Shown here piece after piece: positions 6,339-8,990 of a stretch of 8,990 bases of DNA. The stretch spans positions 1 to 8,990 of the forward strand of contig JAURZO010000144.1 of assembly GCA_030653405.1 (NCBI GenBank). The letters run 5' to 3'. Position numbers and translations under genes: made by a program. The DNA comes from Zwartia sp. Lineage in GTDB: Bacteria > Pseudomonadota > Gammaproteobacteria > Burkholderiales > Burkholderiaceae_B. The notes below the pieces were generated by a model. That model had not been told where the DNA came from. It ran no database searches and saw only the letters and a program-made list of their open reading frames with translations. The stretch's first letter is position 1; every line of letters starts with the position of its first letter.

Positions 6339-7445
6339 TTACTTCAAAATCTCTTGTGTGTGTTGTCCCAAACTAGGACTCGCCACGCCTGTCTGCTTCC
6401 CTAAAAATACCGGACTGAGCGGGACAGGCAGCGCAGGGATCTCCGTACCACCTGAAGCTGTAAGCGTTCGCTTAAAAACACCTCGTTCTACGAAATGAGG
6501 ATCCTTCGTCGCCTGTTCCAGACCGACCACTTCAGTGACACAGACATCGTGACCTTCGAAAATACGCATCCACTCTGCGGCTGTGCGCTGCGCGATCACT
6601 TTTGCCACGCACGCCTTCGCGAGAAGATCATCCTGAGCTGATTGAAGTTCCGTTAAACCAATCAGCGTCAGAAAATTCGTCCAGAATTTTTCCTCAAGGG
6701 GTGCCGCCGCTAAAAACTTATCATCAGAGGTTTGGTAAACCTGATAGCGCGGACTCCCCCCAGTCACCAACTCATTGCCCGGCGCAGGCCACTCGTTGGC
6801 AGCCCAACCGTTGCCAAGCCCCCAATACATCAATGTAAACAAATTATCTGCCATCGACACATCCAGATGACAGCCGCGACCATCCAGATCGCGCTTACGC
6901 AGGCCGAGCAAAATATTCATCACCGCAGGATACGCGCCACCGGCCAGATCAGCCGTCAACACTGGGGGCACAAAGGGTGCGCCCTGCGCATCGGCGCTGA
7001 GTGCCACCATTCCGGCACGCGCCTGATAGTTCATGTCATGTGCCGCAATCAATGCACTGGGTCCAGACTGACCAAACCCAGTAATTGAGCAATACACGAT
7101 ACCCGGATTGATCTGTGAAACCGCTTCGTAACCCAAGCCAAGCCGATCCATCACACCAGGTCTAAATTGCTCGACGATCACATCAGTATCCGCAATCAAA
7201 CGCTTGATTTTCTCAATCGTCTCAGTATCTTTGAGGTCCGCAATAATTGATTTTTTCCCCCGGTTCAGCAAGGAGAAGTTAACACTATCTGCGCCGACTT
7301 TGGGGCTGTAGTCGCGCATGTCATCACCGGATGCACGCTCGATTTTGATGACATCCGCGCCCGCCTCCGCGAGCAAAAGCGTACACATCGGACCGGGTAG
7401 CAGCGTACTAAAGTCCAGAACCTTGACGCCCTCAAGAGGTTGCAT
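6339..7445 (-). CDS. Alpha-methylacyl-CoA racemase/CoA-transferase family III (CaiB/BaiF) protein
   Basis: A 368-residue cytoplasmic protein. LEGVKVLDFS, PGPMCTLLLAEAGADVIKIE and RGKKSIIADLKD are the standard N-terminal family blocks. Residues that in mycobacterial alpha-methylacyl-CoA racemase form the active site are present: His136 in AHDMNY (MCR His126), Asp166 in TADLAGGAYPAV (MCR Asp156), Glu251 in PLEEKF (MCR Glu241). With a length near 370, not about 430 as in formyl-CoA transferase, this favours a 2-methylacyl-CoA epimerase, but a CoA transferase cannot be excluded because the aspartate is shared. The frame is open to 7526, but GGAG lies 6 bases before the ATG at 7445, and the adjacent ATG at 7448 would be only 3 bases from it. 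The gene overlaps the end of the upstream gene by 14 bases, implying coupled translation. Confidence 0.88.
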   Translation of the reverse strand: MQPLEGVKVLDFSTLLPGPMCTLLLAEAGADVIKIERASGDDMRDYSPKVGADSVNFSLLNRGKKSIIADLKDTETIEKIKRLIADTDVIVEQFRPGVMDRLGLGYEAVSQINPGIVYCSITGFGQSGPSALIAAHDMNYQARAGMVALSADAQGAPFVPPVLTADLAGGAYPAVMNILLGLRKRDLDGRGCHLDVSMADNLFTLMYWGLGNGWAANEWPAPGNELVTGGSPRYQVYQTSDDKFLAAAPLEEKFWTNFLTLIGLTELQSAQDDLLAKACVAKVIAQRTAAEWMRIFEGHDVCVTEVVGLEQATKDPHFVERGVFKRTLTASGGTEIPALPVPLSPVFLGKQTGVASPSLGQHTQEILK

Positions 7446-8097
7446 CATCGGCTCCGGCTTGTTTTTTGAGCCATGCGTTACGCGCACGACGTGCGGGGGC
7501 ATACGCTTCTTGTCCCAGCTGCTCATACAAGCTCTGCGTCACAGCAAAGTGATGATGCAACCCTGACCGATTCAGCAATGCGATCGGTCCTTCTGGATAG
7601 CCAAGACCCAAACGCAAAGTCGTATCCATGTCGTTGGCCGAAGCGAGGCCTTCATCGAGACGACGCAGTGCCGCGTTGTAGTAAGGACGCAGCAAGCGGT
7701 CCAGAATACGCCCTGGGAAGTCATTGCACACCGCCACCACTAAACCGGCACTCTCAAACGCCGCACGCGCGGCAGCCAGTGCCTGTTCGCTCGTATAAGG
7801 CTTGCGAACTAGCTCTATAAGTTTGGTCGGCTGATCATCACCTAGACGGAAGCGCGCGAAACCGACAACGTTTGACGGGCCATCGTCATCCGGCACATGC
7901 ACACCCAAACATTCCGTGCCTAGTTCGATCGCGACAAAATCGGCAGCGACATGATTATGTTTTGACTGCGCGTAGGCTTGAGCGGCCTCGGCACCCACGA
8001 ACACTAAACCTGAGCCACTCGGACTCGCCCCCGTCGTAAAAGGATGCGCTTCGGGAAAGGAACGACTATCACCATGCTGAACAATTTGATAAGTCAT
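7432..8097 (-). CDS. Stand-alone degenerate second half of a PaaH-type 3-hydroxyacyl-CoA dehydrogenase
   Basis: A 221-residue protein resembling the second half of the roughly 500-residue PaaH/PaaC-type dehydrogenases: a shrunken nucleotide-fold remnant (about 30-118) followed by a 3HCDH C-terminal helical domain with FPGRILDRLLRPYYNAAL (127-144) and LRLGLGYPEGPIALL, and the tail APARRARNAWLKK, which recalls the RYRPSPWLRR end of those fusions. Compared with HADH, catalytic His is Ala81, catalytic Asn is Asp133, and only Glu95 remains, so it is probably not active alone. I infer a structural or CoA-binding partner of the upstream dehydrogenase. Its ATG lies 5 bases after the stop of that gene, and its own end overlaps the acyl-CoA racemase gene. 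It is not a frameshift wreck by eye: it has its own start and an intact frame, but an old split of a fusion is possible. Confidence 0.8.
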   Translation of the reverse strand: MTYQIVQHGDSRSFPEAHPFTTGASPSGSGLVFVGAEAAQAYAQSKHNHVAADFVAIELGTECLGVHVPDDDGPSNVVGFARFRLGDDQPTKLIELVRKPYTSEQALAAARAAFESAGLVVAVCNDFPGRILDRLLRPYYNAALRRLDEGLASANDMDTTLRLGLGYPEGPIALLNRSGLHHHFAVTQSLYEQLGQEAYAPARRARNAWLKKQAGADDATS

Positions 8098-8102
8098 GTC
8101 GC

Positions 8103-8978
8103 TCAGGCTCCAAAAATTTTGTTGCTGTCATATCGATGGAAACCCCGTCCCGACTTGCGTCCAAGCCGACCTGCACCGATCATCCGTTTCACCAATGGCG
8201 GACAAGCCGCACGAGGCTCATTCGTCACGCCATGCAGTGCTTCGCACAATAACAATTGCGTATCCATTCCCACCATATCCAGCAGCTCCAAGGGTCCGAG
8301 CGGATAACCCAAGGCGGTCTTCACAGCCAGATCAACATCCGCTGGCTCGGCAACGCCCTGATCGATCAGATTGATGACATCGTTATGCCAAGGCACCAGA
8401 AAATAATTCAAAATAAATCCGGGCGTGTCACGGGTGCGGACTGGACGCTGACCCAAGGCCTCGCAAAATTGCCATGCAAGGGTGAACGTTTGCTCCGACG
8501 TATTCATCCCGGGAGACATTTCAACTAATTTCATCAGTTGTGCCGGCAAACAGAAATGCATGCCGACAAAACGATCCGCGCGTCCTGTTCCACCCGCAAT
8601 TTCAGTAATGGAAATGGTGGAGGTGTTGGAGGCGAAAATAGTGTGATCACCACAAACCTCGTTCAGTTGTTTGAAAATCGCATGCTTGACTTTCAAGTCC
8701 TCGAATACGGCTTCGATCACAAAATCACAATCTGCCAGCTCATTGATATCCGTGGTAGTCAGGAACTGCGCCATGATGAGTGCATCCTCGCCCTCAGCAA
8801 GCTTGCCGCGTTCAACGGATTTTTTCAAAAAAGCGGCGGCTTGTTTGTGAGCAAGTTCAAGATTGCCCGCATTCAAATCGTAAATACGGGTTTTAAAACC
8901 CGCCCGCGCAGCCACGATCGCGATACCCGTGCCCATTGTCCCGCACCCAACGACCCCAACGGTCTGCGTGTGATTCAT
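8103..8978 (-). CDS. 3-hydroxyacyl-CoA dehydrogenase (PaaH/Hbd-like), N-terminal catalytic unit
   Basis: A 291-residue cytoplasmic NAD-dependent dehydrogenase that oxidises 3-hydroxyacyl-CoA to 3-ketoacyl-CoA in beta-oxidation. A Rossmann fold opens with GCGTMG (11-16), Asp34 suits NAD, FVIEAVFEDLKVK (86-98) is typical, and the 3HCDH C-terminal domain begins near DTPGFILN. The active-site set Ser120, His141, Glu153, Asn191 aligns with human HADH Ser137, His158, Glu170, Asn208 at a constant offset of 17, so it should be catalytic. Odd changes: FCLP (142-145) in place of the conserved FFNP, and Tyr192 where HADH has Arg after the catalytic Asn, which may alter substrate choice. The ending GRKSGRGFHRYD is the standard close. 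Only 12 bases precede the ATG in the window (GGATAAAAAGAA), so upstream operon genes are unseen. The downstream gene supplies the missing second half of a PaaH-like protein. Confidence 0.92.
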   Translation of the reverse strand: MNHTQTVGVVGCGTMGTGIAIVAARAGFKTRIYDLNAGNLELAHKQAAAFLKKSVERGKLAEGEDALIMAQFLTTTDINELADCDFVIEAVFEDLKVKHAIFKQLNEVCGDHTIFASNTSTISITEIAGGTGRADRFVGMHFCLPAQLMKLVEMSPGMNTSEQTFTLAWQFCEALGQRPVRTRDTPGFILNYFLVPWHNDVINLIDQGVAEPADVDLAVKTALGYPLGPLELLDMVGMDTQLLLCEALHGVTNEPRAACPPLVKRMIGAGRLGRKSGRGFHRYDSNKIFGA

Positions 8979-8990
8979 TTCTTTTTATCC

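Noticed and set aside
7446..7526. Longer N-terminus for the acyl-CoA racemase/transferase (start at 7526)
   Set aside because: It would overlap the upstream gene by 95 bases; the family normally begins a few residues before LEGVKVLD, and the ribosome site favours 7445.

Overview
The window looks like chromosomal DNA of a betaproteobacterium, most likely order Burkholderiales and possibly Alcaligenaceae. The main pointer is three Bug/TctC-type periplasmic solute receptors with no membrane transporter genes beside them, a pattern typical of that group. Base composition is moderate to moderately high GC by eye. Taxonomy is an inference from gene content. No RNA gene, mobile element, CRISPR array or origin is visible.

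Layout, left to right. (A) A minus-strand operon reads from the right: SDR-like protein (2423-1650), Bug receptor 1 (1591-617), then an Asp/Glu-racemase-superfamily enzyme (611 to beyond the left edge). (B) Bug receptor 2 (2671-3651, plus) is divergent from operon A across a 247-bp control region with a promoter-like site and a perfect inverted repeat. It converges, with one base between stop codons, on an arylmalonate-decarboxylase-like gene (4363-3653, minus). That gene is in turn divergent from a second SDR-like gene (4437-5201, plus). (C) A minus-strand operon enters at the right edge: 3-hydroxyacyl-CoA dehydrogenase (8978-8103), a separate degenerate second half of such a dehydrogenase (8097-7432), an alpha-methylacyl-CoA-racemase/CoA-transferase family III protein (7445-6339), and Bug receptor 3 (6219-5251). 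Every protein-coding stretch is accounted for and no gap exceeds 300 bases.

Working together (inference): each set pairs a receptor for an organic acid with enzymes for branched or substituted acids. A kit of Bug receptor + SDR-like protein + Asp/Glu-racemase-superfamily enzyme occurs twice, in A and B, in different gene orders. Set C adds acyl-CoA epimerisation or CoA transfer and beta-oxidation dehydrogenation. A plausible overall job is uptake and breakdown of a 2-substituted (branched, aryl or dicarboxylic) acid through CoA thioesters.

The most unusual points are these. Both SDR-like proteins have lost all four residues of the usual Asn-Ser-Tyr-Lys tetrad, with the same pattern of replacement at three sites. 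The two racemase-superfamily proteins each keep only one catalytic cysteine, on opposite sides. A PaaH-like dehydrogenase appears as two genes, the second with a degenerate active site.
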